From an uncultured Clostridia bacterium (GTDB taxonomy: Bacteria > Bacillota > Clostridia > Lachnospirales > Lachnospiraceae): a stretch of 12,941 bases of DNA. Positions 6,897 through 12,941 of this stretch are shown here, piece after piece. The number at the start of each line of letters is the position of its first letter. Position 1 is the first letter of the stretch. Location: the NCBI GenBank assembly GCA_937888895.1, contig CALASV010000270.1:1-12941 (forward strand), written 5' to 3'. The translations under genes and the position numbers were made by a program. The notes beneath the pieces are model-generated. The model did no database searches and was not told the origin of the DNA. It saw only the letters and a list, made by a program, of their open reading frames with translations.

Positions 6897-6986
6897 GCTG
6901 TCGCACTAAGTAAATTTCATACAAAATATAGAACTATTTCTTTAAATGAAAACTATATTTTGTCGTCTTTTGCTTCGTGCAACAGC
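6897..6986 (-). terminator. Long imperfect palindrome, probable terminator of the LysM gene or MITE-like element
   Basis: The outer arms GCTGTCGCAC (6897-6906) and GTGCAACAGC (6977-6986) pair fully in RNA with one G-U pair. The inner arms ACAAAATATAG (6921-6931) and CTATATTTTGT (6953-6963) pair perfectly over 11 bp, and the bases between are partly paired. Read in the direction of the LysM gene, which stops at 7036, the structure ends in GACAGC followed by TTTTCCTTT, as an intrinsic terminator would. It is far longer than a normal terminator hairpin, so a small palindromic transposable element serving as a terminator is also possible. Confidence 0.6.
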
Positions 6987-7035
6987 CTCTTCTCTTTTTG
7001 CGTAGCAATCTTAATTCTTTTTACTTTGTAGCTTT

Positions 7036-8325
7036 TTATTTTGCTGTTGGAATAATCAACTTCTGATTTATTCTAATCAGTTTTGGATTAGAAATTTCAT
7101 TTTTGTTTGCTTCGTAAATAATAGACCATTTTTTGCCCGTACCATAGTAATTTCTAGAAATACTCCAGAGACAGTCACCAGCTTTTACAATATATGTAAC
7201 AGGTTCTTCCTCAATCTCAACATTAGTTTTAGAATCTGTATCTTCCACTTCTACATCGGTCTTAGAATCAGCATCTTCTACTTCTACATTAGTCTTAGGA
7301 CCAGCAACTAATTTACCATCCACTACGCCAAAGTATACACTTGCATCTTTTACAACATAGTTAACTTCAGCGAGTTTATCTAAACGCGTTGCAACAAATA
7401 CATTTTCGTCATCAGGCAAACCAGATTTGGTTATAAAGGTATTGTTTTCTACTAATGCAACGAGAAAAGCTTCTAAATCTTTACGGATACCAAAATCATT
7501 GTCAGCAACTTTAACAAGCCCATTTTCATCAAAGAGTTCGCCATTGATGTACATACTTGATATGTAAAGAGATTCACAAACATTGTCTTTGATTTCGACA
7601 GTTGGAAGTGTAAAAGCTTCTTGCATATAATCAAAGTGTGTAGTCATACCAACAGGAAGCATAGGCATTCCTGCTTTCTGGGAATCGATAGTGTTGCCAA
7701 CAATTTTACCAGAAACATTAGCACCAATGAAGATACCATTACGTGTACGTGCTGTATTTTCTTTATCTTCAATTTTAATTGTGTTGTTAATTACATGAAC
7801 ATAAGTACCATCTGCTAAATAAATCGCAGCATTCTGGTGGTTATATACATCGTGATAAATTTTGTTGTTTTTAACAATAACAGGTGTCTCGGAAGTGTTG
7901 TGAACTTTAATTCCAAGACAATCACCACCTGCCATAACGCCATTTGCATCCGGTTTACCACCTTCTGAAACACCTTTACCCCATTCTGTTGTAGAGATGT
8001 TGAAGTTCTCGAAAACAATACCACCAGCAAGAAGTTCAAAACCGAAGTCGATTTCTACATTATTACCATCAAGAGCAACTTGACGTTCAACAACAACCCA
8101 TGTAACTTCTTCACCTTCTGTTGTGAAGTCCTCTGCAAGTTTGATTTTTTCTGCGTCACCTGCAAGAGCTTCTTTGAGTCCAGCATAATTATGCACCATA
8201 ACAACAGCCTCTTCGCTCTCCGTAGTAGATGTAGTCTCTGATGCAAATGCCATAACACTACTTGTAGAAACTGCCATAACAAGTGCGAAACCTAATGCAA
8301 GTTTCTTAAAAAAGTTTCTTTTCAT
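7036..8325 (-). CDS. Secreted right-handed beta-helix protein with C-terminal LysM domain
   Basis: This 429-aa exported protein begins with a signal peptide (MKRNFFKKLALGFALVMAVS, likely cleaved after AFA at 28). It continues with a region that looks like a parallel beta-helix: repeated short strands with asparagine turns such as VIVKNNKIYH, VINNTIKI, GKIVGNTID, VEIKDNVCES and VENNTF (about 85-300). An acidic linker has three 11-residue repeats (about 344-375). A LysM domain ends the chain (about 377-427, YIVKAGDCLWSISRNYYGTG...IRINQKLIIP) and should bind peptidoglycan. The ATG at 8323-8325 is chosen because GGAAAGGGTGG lies eight bases upstream; an in-frame GTG at 8335-8337 sits too close to that site. 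A strong promoter is at 8397-8425. The role is unknown; beta-helix folds often bind or cleave polysaccharides, but no catalytic motif is evident. Confidence 0.85.
   Translation of the reverse strand: MKRNFFKKLALGFALVMAVSTSSVMAFASETTSTTESEEAVVMVHNYAGLKEALAGDAEKIKLAEDFTTEGEEVTWVVVERQVALDGNNVEIDFGFELLAGGIVFENFNISTTEWGKGVSEGGKPDANGVMAGGDCLGIKVHNTSETPVIVKNNKIYHDVYNHQNAAIYLADGTYVHVINNTIKIEDKENTARTRNGIFIGANVSGKIVGNTIDSQKAGMPMLPVGMTTHFDYMQEAFTLPTVEIKDNVCESLYISSMYINGELFDENGLVKVADNDFGIRKDLEAFLVALVENNTFITKSGLPDDENVFVATRLDKLAEVNYVVKDASVYFGVVDGKLVAGPKTNVEVEDADSKTDVEVEDTDSKTNVEIEEEPVTYIVKAGDCLWSISRNYYGTGKKWSIIYEANKNEISNPKLIRINQKLIIPTAK
7201..7296 (-). repeat. Tandem 33-bp repeats encoding an acidic 11-residue linker
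   Basis: Within the LysM gene the units 7264-7296 (KTNVEVEDADS) and 7231-7263 (KTDVEVEDTDS) are followed by a diverged partial third, KTNVEIEEEP. The units sit between the beta-helix and LysM domains and probably act as a flexible, charged spacer through the cell wall. Unit number could vary between strains. Confidence 0.85.
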
Positions 8326-8396
8326 AAATAGAACCACCCTTTCCTTAACAAAATATATTTTTTTGTAGTATTAAACTAAACAATAAACCTGCTTTT

Positions 8397-8425
8397 ATTA
8401 TAAATGGTTATATGGAGAAAGGCAA
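8397..8425 (-). promoter_or_regulatory. Promoter of the LysM gene
   Basis: On the minus strand TTGCCT (8420-8425), 17 bp, TATAAT (8397-8402) gives a predicted start near 8390 and a leader of about 65 nt. It sits directly after the end of the chemotaxis gene (stop at 8432). I see no terminator between the two genes, so some read-through is also likely. Confidence 0.75.
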
Positions 8426-8431
8426 GTAAAA

Positions 8432-10162
8432 TTAAATATACTTAAACTTAGATACTTCTCCACTTAACAATTCAGAAATATCCTTATTTGCCTGTGCTTC
8501 TTTCTCAATTCCATCCAATGCCTGTACCAAATATCCAGTATTCTGTGCCGCATTTATAACACCTTCTGCACTTTCGTTTACTGTAGCTGTAATTCCTTCA
8601 ATACTATTTGTCATATTTTCCATAGTATCTGCCAATTGGTGAGCATTATTATAGAAATGCTGTAATGTTCGATTAATCTTATCTGCATCATCATGATACT
8701 GGGTAGCAACATCTACAAATTTATCATAATCAACTAATACTCGTTCATCAATAAACTGTAACATATCATCTGCATTCTTAGAAAGTTCTTCTACTGCCTG
8801 TGTTACCATAACACTGATAGACTGAATATTATTTGCTGTCGTTGAAGAATTTGTTGCAAGCTTTCCAATTTCATCTGCAACTACAGCAAAACCTCTACCG
8901 GATTCTCCAGCTCGTGCTGCCTCAATAGATGCATTAAGAGCTAATAAATTAGTCTGACTAGAAATACTCAAAATTTCATTCGTAAGCTCATTAATTCTAT
9001 TCACGTTTTTGCTATTCTTTATTGCAACTTCTAATAGAGCACGTATCTCGCTAATCATATTAACTGTAGAATTTTTACTCTGTACCGTATCTTCTTTTAT
9101 TCCCTGTGCTTTTTTCTTAACATCTGTGATAAAATCAGCACCTTGCTTAGCCTCTAAATTCATCTCCTTAGAAATACCAAGACCATCCTGTACACCATCG
9201 CTAACATAACTTAACGTAGATGTCATTTTTTCCATAGAGTCTGATAATTCTTCCATTACAGCAGATACTCCTGTTGCATTTTCATTAGACTCTGCAATAC
9301 TCTTTGTAATTAAATGAACCGAATTATTCATATTTAAAGTCTCTGTTTTAAGAATTCCCATAGTGGACTGAAGCATATCCAACAAGCCATTAACACCTTT
9401 TATCAATTGTCCGATTTCATCATTGGCTTTTACAGTAATTCGTTCTGTCAAGTTACCTTCATCTCTATTTAATTTATCAAGAATTGCTCTTAACTGAATA
9501 TCAGCACGACTTGCAGGTCTAGAGATAAACTTCATGGTAATAAAAATATTAGATAACATAAACATAACAAATAACACAAATGTAATGATTGTTAACCTAT
9601 TACCTTTAGTAATTGCATCAATTCGTTCCGCTGTTACATCTTCTACAACACTTGCTAATGTTTCATTAAATACTTGTTGTGTTTCTTCCAACGCTAAATA
9701 ATACTCCGTTAAAGTTGCACCACTCTTTCCGGCTGATGCAAGGTCCCCTATTTCTATTGCATCTGCCAAATCTTCCAAAAGAAGAATAAACTCTTGTAGT
9801 AATGTATCATATGCCTTCATCTCCGTCTTTAACACTTCCGACTCTGACTTCGACACAATTGTTTCCATTTCAACTAGTAAAGTACGAATTTCTTCATTAT
9901 TCTTCGCACAATTCTGTAAAATAGCTGGCATTTTTGCTTTGTCTGTCACCTGAAAAAACTGATTCATAAATAATTTTGCCTTCTGTACATCCACAGCTAA
10001 TACAGTGTTTTTACCTTCCAAATTAATATACACACTTGACATAGCATTAAATGCATCTTTGGAATTTCTTGATGATATATTTTGTGTAGCACCATTTATC
10101 AAAAATATGATAAATAACACCATCAACATTCCAATTACTTTGTACCCTACATGTTTTCTCAT
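8432..10162 (-). CDS. Methyl-accepting chemotaxis protein
   Basis: This is a membrane chemoreceptor that signals through CheW and CheA to the flagellar motor. The 576-aa chain has a first membrane segment (about 8-24), an external helical ligand-binding region of about 160 residues that looks like a four-helix bundle (25-186), and a second membrane segment (about 190-211). A HAMP domain (about 211-264) is followed by a long coiled-coil signalling domain. The conserved hairpin tip reads [20 protein letters not shown] then [16 protein letters not shown] (about 401-436). No C-terminal CheR-tethering pentapeptide is seen. The ligand cannot be predicted. The ATG is preceded by AAGGAG at about 10173-10178, and a good promoter lies at 10292-10320. 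It implies a motile host. No chemotaxis genes adjoin it, so it is an orphan receptor. Confidence 0.96.
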   Translation of the reverse strand: MRKHVGYKVIGMLMVLFIIFLINGATQNISSRNSKDAFNAMSSVYINLEGKNTVLAVDVQKAKLFMNQFFQVTDKAKMPAILQNCAKNNEEIRTLLVEMETIVSKSESEVLKTEMKAYDTLLQEFILLLEDLADAIEIGDLASAGKSGATLTEYYLALEETQQVFNETLASVVEDVTAERIDAITKGNRLTIITFVLFVMFMLSNIFITMKFISRPASRADIQLRAILDKLNRDEGNLTERITVKANDEIGQLIKGVNGLLDMLQSTMGILKTETLNMNNSVHLITKSIAESNENATGVSAVMEELSDSMEKMTSTLSYVSDGVQDGLGISKEMNLEAKQGADFITDVKKKAQGIKEDTVQSKNSTVNMISEIRALLEVAIKNSKNVNRINELTNEILSISSQTNLLALNASIEAARAGESGRGFAVVADEIGKLATNSSTTANNIQSISVMVTQAVEELSKNADDMLQFIDERVLVDYDKFVDVATQYHDDADKINRTLQHFYNNAHQLADTMENMTNSIEGITATVNESAEGVINAAQNTGYLVQALDGIEKEAQANKDISELLSGEVSKFKYI

Positions 10163-10237
10163 CTTCGTGTCTCCTTCTTATTTTTTTGTAAGTCTTATGC
10201 AAAGCCAAAGACAATAGCCATGACTTTTCAATATTAT

Positions 10238-10258
10238 ACCATAAACAAAGTTTATGGT
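10238..10258. promoter_or_regulatory. Perfect 9-bp palindrome in the chemotaxis-gene leader
   Basis: ACCATAAAC, three bases, GTTTATGGT. On the minus strand it directly abuts a second TATAAT (10233-10238), which has no matching -35 box. It could be an operator for a dimeric regulator or a leader hairpin. Confidence 0.4.
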
Positions 10259-10269
10259 CGTTATCTACA

Positions 10270-10282
10270 CACGCTTCGCGTG
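10270..10282 (-). promoter_or_regulatory. 5' leader hairpin of the chemotaxis gene
   Basis: In the minus-strand RNA, CACGC-GAA-GCGTG forms a 5-bp stem that extends by four more pairs across a one-base bulge (CTGC with GTAG). It would lie right at the predicted 5' end of the transcript and could protect it from decay. It does not resemble a c-di-GMP riboswitch. Confidence 0.35.
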
Positions 10283-10291
10283 GCAGTCTTT

Positions 10292-10320
10292 ATTATACCA
10301 CAATTAGATAAAAGTGCCAA
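10292..10320 (-). promoter_or_regulatory. Promoter of the chemotaxis-receptor gene
   Basis: TTGGCA (10315-10320), 17 bp, TATAAT (10292-10297) on the minus strand predicts a start near 10285 and a leader of about 120 nt. It is a housekeeping sigma-A type and not the sigma-28 type often used for motility genes. Confidence 0.75.
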
Positions 10321-10396
10321 TATTCACATACTTTTTTTATCATTATGCATTAAATCGTTTTTTCATTGTCTCACACCATTTCTTCATTTCATCTAG

Positions 10397-10432
10397 AATC
10401 GTACCATATTACTCTAAATAACGCAATATTTC
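10397..10432 (-). repeat. Leader repeat R3 (half copy)
   Basis: It matches 5175-5210 at 30 of 36 positions without gaps, including the promoter-like boxes at identical spacing. The other half of R1, which would follow on the minus strand, is absent, and no ATPase gene follows. It is likely the leftover of a deleted copy. Confidence 0.6.
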
Positions 10433-10591
10433 ATAAAAATAATATAAAAAGCATAAGAGAATCCATTACAAAAAAGAAATCTATAAAATAATTGAAAATA
10501 CCTTTTGACCTTACTATCTTAACATATAAGTCAATCGGACATTCATAATCCGTTTCACTACTTACTCATAACCGAATAGCTACTATTGTAC

Positions 10592-10661
10592 CTTATAAAA
10601 TAAGTTCTATGACCACTACTCAATACTCTACAAATTTAAAGTAGGAACTTATTTCATTCAG
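10592..10661. repeat. Palindromic element A
   Basis: This 70-nt element aligns without gaps to element B (11240-11309) at 49 of 70 positions. Its ends form a stem, AAATAAGTTC (10598-10607) with GAACTTATTT (10645-10654). The loop keeps the core CCACTACTYAATRCTYTACA in the same orientation as B. It lies upstream of the Spo0A-like gene. Confidence 0.75.
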
Positions 10662-10696
10662 TTAAATATAAAATTATATGTATTGGAGAAACTAAC

Positions 10697-11158
10697 ATGA
10701 TAAATGAAAAATTAACAACTACTATTTTAAATCAACTTGGCATTAGCAAAACTTACAAAGGATATCATTATATTATTTCTAGTATACAATTTATCCATGA
10801 AAATGAGACTACTTTTTTACCTATTACAAAAAATTTATATATAGATGTTGCTAAACAATATCGTACTTCAGATAAATGTATTGAGAAAAATATTCGTAAA
10901 ATAACTGAAATTATTTGGAAAGAAAAAAAGAATCCCTCTCTTATCTGTGACATCTTCGGTAAAAATAATCTCTCCAAACGCCTATCAAATACAGAGTTTT
11001 TAATATTACTTTATGAATACATTGTATCTCACACATATACAGATATCCTTATAAATTCCTATCAAAAAGAAACGCCTTTTATCTGTCCTTTGTGTAAAAC
11101 ACCATGCGAATTTTATAATAAACTTATTCATGATATGATTAGCAAGAAAATAATTTAG
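10697..11158 (+). CDS. Stand-alone Spo0A C-terminal-domain protein
   Basis: The 153-aa protein matches the DNA-binding effector domain of the sporulation master regulator Spo0A over about residues 5-107. Matching points are KGYHYIISSI for the usual KGYxYLREAI, the segment PITKNLYIDVAKQYRTSDKC (about 42-61) and IEKNIRKITEIIW (62-74), where R67 takes a conserved recognition-helix position, and SNTEFLILLYEYI (97-109). The phosphoreceiver domain is absent, so it cannot be controlled by the phosphorelay in the usual way. The C-terminal tail has CPLC (130-133) and C137, a possible small metal site absent from Spo0A. GGAG sits eight bases before the ATG. It is flanked by palindromic elements A and B. 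It probably binds DNA; whether it acts in sporulation or on a mobile element is unknown. Confidence 0.82.
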   Translation: MINEKLTTTILNQLGISKTYKGYHYIISSIQFIHENETTFLPITKNLYIDVAKQYRTSDKCIEKNIRKITEIIWKEKKNPSLICDIFGKNNLSKRLSNTEFLILLYEYIVSHTYTDILINSYQKETPFICPLCKTPCEFYNKLIHDMISKKII

Positions 11159-11191
11159 AAAAAATATTACTTGTATATCAACAAAAACATT

Positions 11192-11227
11192 TGTGGCAAT
11201 TGAAACTTGCAAGTTCCAACTGCCACA
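11192..11227. terminator. Hairpin between convergent genes
   Basis: TGTGGCAATTG (11192-11202) pairs with CAACTGCCACA (11217-11227) with one mismatch, around the fully palindromic AACTTGCAAGTT (11204-11215). It starts 34 bp after the Spo0A-like stop codon. A T-rich run (AATGTTTTTG) follows only in the leftward direction, so it would best stop transcription coming from the XRE/ATPase side, but it may act both ways. Confidence 0.55.
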
Positions 11228-11239
11228 CCATAATAGTAG

Positions 11240-11309
11240 CTCATAAAATAAGTCCCCAACCCACTACTTAATGCTTTACACATCCTCTATGGGGACTTAT
11301 TTGATTCGG
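11240..11309. repeat. Palindromic element B
   Basis: Second copy of element A. Its stem is a perfect 13-bp pairing, AAATAAGTCCCCA (11246-11258) with TGGGGACTTATTT (11290-11302), around a 31-nt loop. Compared with A, the T-A and T-G pairs are replaced by C-G pairs, so the stem is kept while the sequence changes. It ends nine bases before the truncated ATPase fragment. Confidence 0.78.
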
Positions 11310-11317
11310 GTCAATTC

Positions 11318-11575
11318 TTATTCATAAGTAGGTAAATTTTTAATCTTTAAATGCTGAAATAACTGTTTGGAATCACAACCTTTGCTATAATAAGCCACTA
11401 ACATCTTTACAGCCATAGACTTCCCAAAACGACGAGGTCTGCTTACACAAAGCATACACTGTTCTGTTCCTAATACTTGATTGACATCATCTATTAAACC
11501 TGTTTTATCCACATATAATTGCGAAGATACTACAGAAGAAAAACCCTCATTTCCTGGATTAAAAAAGATTCCCAT
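11318..11575 (-). pseudogene. Truncated copy of the AAA-ATPase/nuclease gene (first 85 codons)
   Basis: The 85-residue product is about 90 percent identical (77 of 85) to the start of the protein encoded at 3488-5104, including the Walker A variant SRPRRFGKS. It ends at NLPTYE with a TAA, where the full protein continues for over 450 residues. Walker B and the nuclease domain are missing. DNA similarity begins at the shared ribosome binding site (CAACTCCTTC on the plus strand) and fades within a few bases after the stop, next to element B. AAGGAG at 11585-11590 precedes the ATG by nine bases. It follows the XRE gene by 29 bp. A functional protein is unlikely, though the start signals are intact. 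Confidence 0.85.
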
Positions 11576-11604
11576 AATAACCAACTCCTTCTTGGAAAAA
11601 AATA

Positions 11605-11967
11605 TTATTTCTCTACCATTTTCTCATTCTTTTCTTCCTGTAACGCTTGCATATATCCTAAAATTCTCTCTTTTTCTAATTTGTTAAAACTATGCATTCT
11701 TTCTAAAAAAATATAATCTGTTGATTTTTTATCGACTATTACATAATCTAATTGCGTATAATTACTTTTTTCTATTCCAGCTAAAAGTTCATACGGAGTG
11801 ATATGAAGCACATCACATATTAACATAATTTTATCCGAAGCTGGATTTGTTTTTTTACGTTTCCAATCACTAATTGTACTTTGAGATATTCCTGTTTTTT
11901 GAGAAAATTCTCTCTGCGACATTCCTTTATCCATTAATAATTCAAATATTCTTTCACTTATAAGCAT
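11605..11967 (-). CDS. XRE-family helix-turn-helix transcriptional regulator
   Basis: The 120-aa protein has a Cro/C1-type helix-turn-helix over about residues 7-62. It reads ERIFELLMDKGMSQREFSQK then TGISQSTISDWKRKKTNPAS, with helix 2 at SQREFSQKTG and recognition helix at SQSTISDWKRKK. The C-terminal half (about 63-120) has no recognised domain but is charged and probably helical, as in dimerising tails. The ribosome binding site is weak (GGTGA before the ATG at 11965-11967). It lies upstream of the truncated ATPase fragment and divergent to the gene at 12218. The intergenic region holds three TACGTA sites and a further palindrome, which suggests autoregulation and control of the divergent gene. 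Confidence 0.9.
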   Translation of the reverse strand: MLISERIFELLMDKGMSQREFSQKTGISQSTISDWKRKKTNPASDKIMLICDVLHITPYELLAGIEKSNYTQLDYVIVDKKSTDYIFLERMHSFNKLEKERILGYMQALQEEKNEKMVEK

Positions 11968-12012
11968 ATTTTCACCATCACAATACTATTTTTTCTATTT
12001 GATTTATCTCAT

Positions 12013-12069
12013 TTGTAATTCCTTTTTCATTACAAAATACGTATTATTAAATAATTACGTATTTACGTA
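12013..12069. promoter_or_regulatory. Candidate XRE operator cluster
   Basis: Three TACGTA palindromes lie at 12038-12043, 12056-12061 and 12064-12069, set in AAATACGTATT-like surroundings. A perfect 7-bp inverted repeat TTGTAAT...ATTACAA lies at 12013-12035. All are in the divergent gap between the XRE gene and the gene at 12218, about 50-100 bp upstream of the XRE start. This is a typical place for repressor sites. Binding by this XRE protein is inference. Confidence 0.5.
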
Positions 12070-12156
12070 TTTTAAGTTTGAAGAAATAACAAATGCCATA
12101 AATCCTTTATTTAGATTTTTTTATCAATTTTTATATACTTTTTTGTATCTATATAT

Positions 12157-12164
12157 GGTACAAT
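12157..12164 (+). promoter_or_regulatory. Probable promoter of the plus-strand gene at 12218
   Basis: An extended -10 element of the TGN form precedes TACAAT (12159-12164), giving a start near 12171. No good -35 box is seen, which is acceptable with an extended -10. It lies about 90 bp downstream of the TACGTA cluster. Confidence 0.45.
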
Positions 12165-12217
12165 GATTGTAAAGCATACTATCTAAACGAACTAAACAAA
12201 AGGAGCCTTTGTTTTTT

Positions 12218-12941
12218 ATGAAAAATAACACATTTGAAGACCATATTATAAAATTACTGCAAGAAATGTCAGTACAACAAAAAGATGAATGGATTTTAAT
12301 GAAAGCTAAACTGATACCAGAAGCTGAGCAACAAGATTTTATTATGTCACTAATAGGAGAAAAAAAGATTACTTATATGCCAACTGAAGCTGAAATTGAG
12401 GAATTTTGCAAAAAAGTAAATTGTGGTGATATTTATGTGGAATATGAATCACATTATTGTGAATTTAATTCGGAAGGAAGATATATTAATGATTGGGAAA
12501 TATGGCATAATGATTCTCAAGAAGCCTTTCCTTTTTTAGACCGAATTTTTAGAGGTTGTCATGACCTTATACAACTAGGTGAATATGAGTTAGCAGGAAA
12601 AATTTTAAATAAAGTATGTCTATTAGAGTTTCAAGTTATGGAAGCAGAGGATTCTGAAATTTTTGAAGATGACTCTCCTTTTACTATTATAGATGCTATA
12701 AAAGAAAATTTACTTACAATGGATTCCCGTACCATTGGATATGATTGGATAAAAACTCTTCTCTTAAGCAATAAGAATAATGATAATCTAGCCTTAGCAA
12801 AAAATTTGGTAACTATGCTTCATGGTAGTTTATGTGAAAAAATTAATTTAAGTGATTATTTAGAGATTATCACCAATGATTTATTAGATGATATAGAACA
12901 GGTTTTAGAAGAAGAAGCAAAAGAACTCAATATCGCACTAG
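12218..12941 (+). CDS. Acidic protein of unknown function, N-terminal part (runs off window)
   Basis: An open frame starts at the ATG 12218-12220 and continues without a stop to the edge, giving 241 codons. AGGAG (12201-12205) lies 12 bases upstream, slightly far; an in-frame TTG at 12209 is too close. The protein begins MKNNTFEDHIIKLLQEMS and is acidic, mostly helical, without a signal peptide or membrane segment. A middle block, YVEYESHYCEFNSEGRY followed by INDWEIWHNDSQEAFPFLDR (about 74-110), is rich in aromatic residues. It is followed by helices such as GCHDLIQLGEYELAGKILNK (about 113-132) that read like helical-repeat (TPR/HEAT-like) units. I do not recognise the family. It is divergent from the XRE gene and may be under its control. 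Confidence 0.75.
   Translation, partial: MKNNTFEDHIIKLLQEMSVQQKDEWILMKAKLIPEAEQQDFIMSLIGEKKITYMPTEAEIEEFCKKVNCGDIYVEYESHYCEFNSEGRYINDWEIWHNDSQEAFPFLDRIFRGCHDLIQLGEYELAGKILNKVCLLEFQVMEAEDSEIFEDDSPFTIIDAIKENLLTMDSRTIGYDWIKTLLLSNKNNDNLALAKNLVTMLHGSLCEKINLSDYLEIITNDLLDDIEQVLEEEAKELNIAL

Larger units (their letters stand above)
10163..10696. other. Non-coding stretch between chemotaxis and Spo0A-like genes
   Basis: This 534-bp divergent region has no credible gene. From left to right it holds the leader of the chemotaxis gene, a perfect palindrome (10238-10258), a small hairpin (10270-10282), the chemotaxis promoter (10292-10320), repeat fragment R3 (10397-10432) and palindromic element A (10592-10661). 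The ribosome binding site of the Spo0A-like gene (GGAG, 10684-10687) ends it. The minus strand around 10340-10405 reads YGTILDEMKKWCETMKKRFN and a stop, preceded by an in-frame stop, and resembles a decayed gene end. The part from about 10440 to 10590 shows nothing I can interpret. Confidence 0.6.

Noticed and set aside
7815..8282. Minus-strand frames of 74-75 codons inside the LysM gene
   Set aside because: They are alternative frames of a clearly coding gene, with no homology-like features and no start signals.
9852..9858. TTCGACA, a match to the 0A box
   Set aside because: It is inside the chemoreceptor coding sequence and far from any promoter, so a chance match is most likely.
10163..10285. 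c-di-GMP riboswitch before the chemoreceptor gene
   Set aside because: The leader has hairpins but not the conserved core of GEMM-type riboswitches.
10005..10396. Plus-strand open frames around the chemoreceptor start
   Set aside because: They overlap the gene in antisense and run through its promoter and leader; composition is not protein-like and no ribosome binding site is seen.
1..12941. CRISPR arrays, tRNA or rRNA genes
   Set aside because: No regularly spaced direct repeats and no recognisable cloverleaf or rRNA sequence were found by reading both strands.

Overview
The window is AT-rich bacterial DNA that looks like a Firmicute of the class Clostridia, most probably a Lachnospiraceae member. 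The main reasons are the histidine gene order hisZ-hisG-hisD with a short-form HisG, a Spo0A-type DNA-binding protein, a RecU-type resolvase, TTGACA/TATAAT-type promoters, AGGAGG-type ribosome binding sites, and several degenerate AAA-ATPase genes of a kind common in gut Clostridia. This assignment is inference from gene content, not from a database match.

Layout. Positions 1-2503 (minus strand) hold the start of a histidine biosynthesis operon: hisZ, hisG and the first 153 codons of hisD. A textbook promoter lies just upstream of hisZ (2603-2631). Positions 2504-3487 are a remnant zone. It contains a 16-codon scar that fuses the start of rluD to the end of recU (2635-2685), a short open fragment, an intact VOC/glyoxalase-fold gene (2812-3174), and a frameshifted, internally deleted AAA-ATPase remnant (3205-3510). 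Positions 3488-5104 encode an intact AAA-ATPase fused to a PD-(D/E)XK nuclease. Positions 5271-6840 hold an overlapping pair, an RluC/RluD-type pseudouridine synthase followed by a RecU-like resolvase. A long palindrome (6897-6986) separates this pair from a secreted beta-helix/LysM protein (7036-8325). A methyl-accepting chemotaxis protein (8432-10162) follows, with its own promoter.

From about 10160 to the end the DNA is accessory in character. A 534-bp non-coding stretch carries the chemotaxis-gene promoter, a repeat fragment and a palindromic element. Next comes a stand-alone Spo0A C-terminal-domain protein on the plus strand (10697-11158), then a second copy of the palindromic element. 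A truncated copy of the AAA-ATPase gene (11318-11575) lies downstream of an XRE repressor gene (11605-11967). Finally there is a divergent plus-strand gene of unknown function that runs off the end (12218-12941).

The most noteworthy signals are structural rather than a complete new system. They are (i) two 70-nt palindromic elements, aligned without gaps and with compensating stem changes, flanking the Spo0A-like gene; (ii) the rluD/recU deletion scar placed directly against the his promoter; (iii) a leader repeat present once whole and twice as complementary halves; and (iv) one intact ATPase-nuclease gene, one truncated paralogue, and a remnant of a different AAA-ATPase. I do not see a complete, clearly novel multi-gene system.
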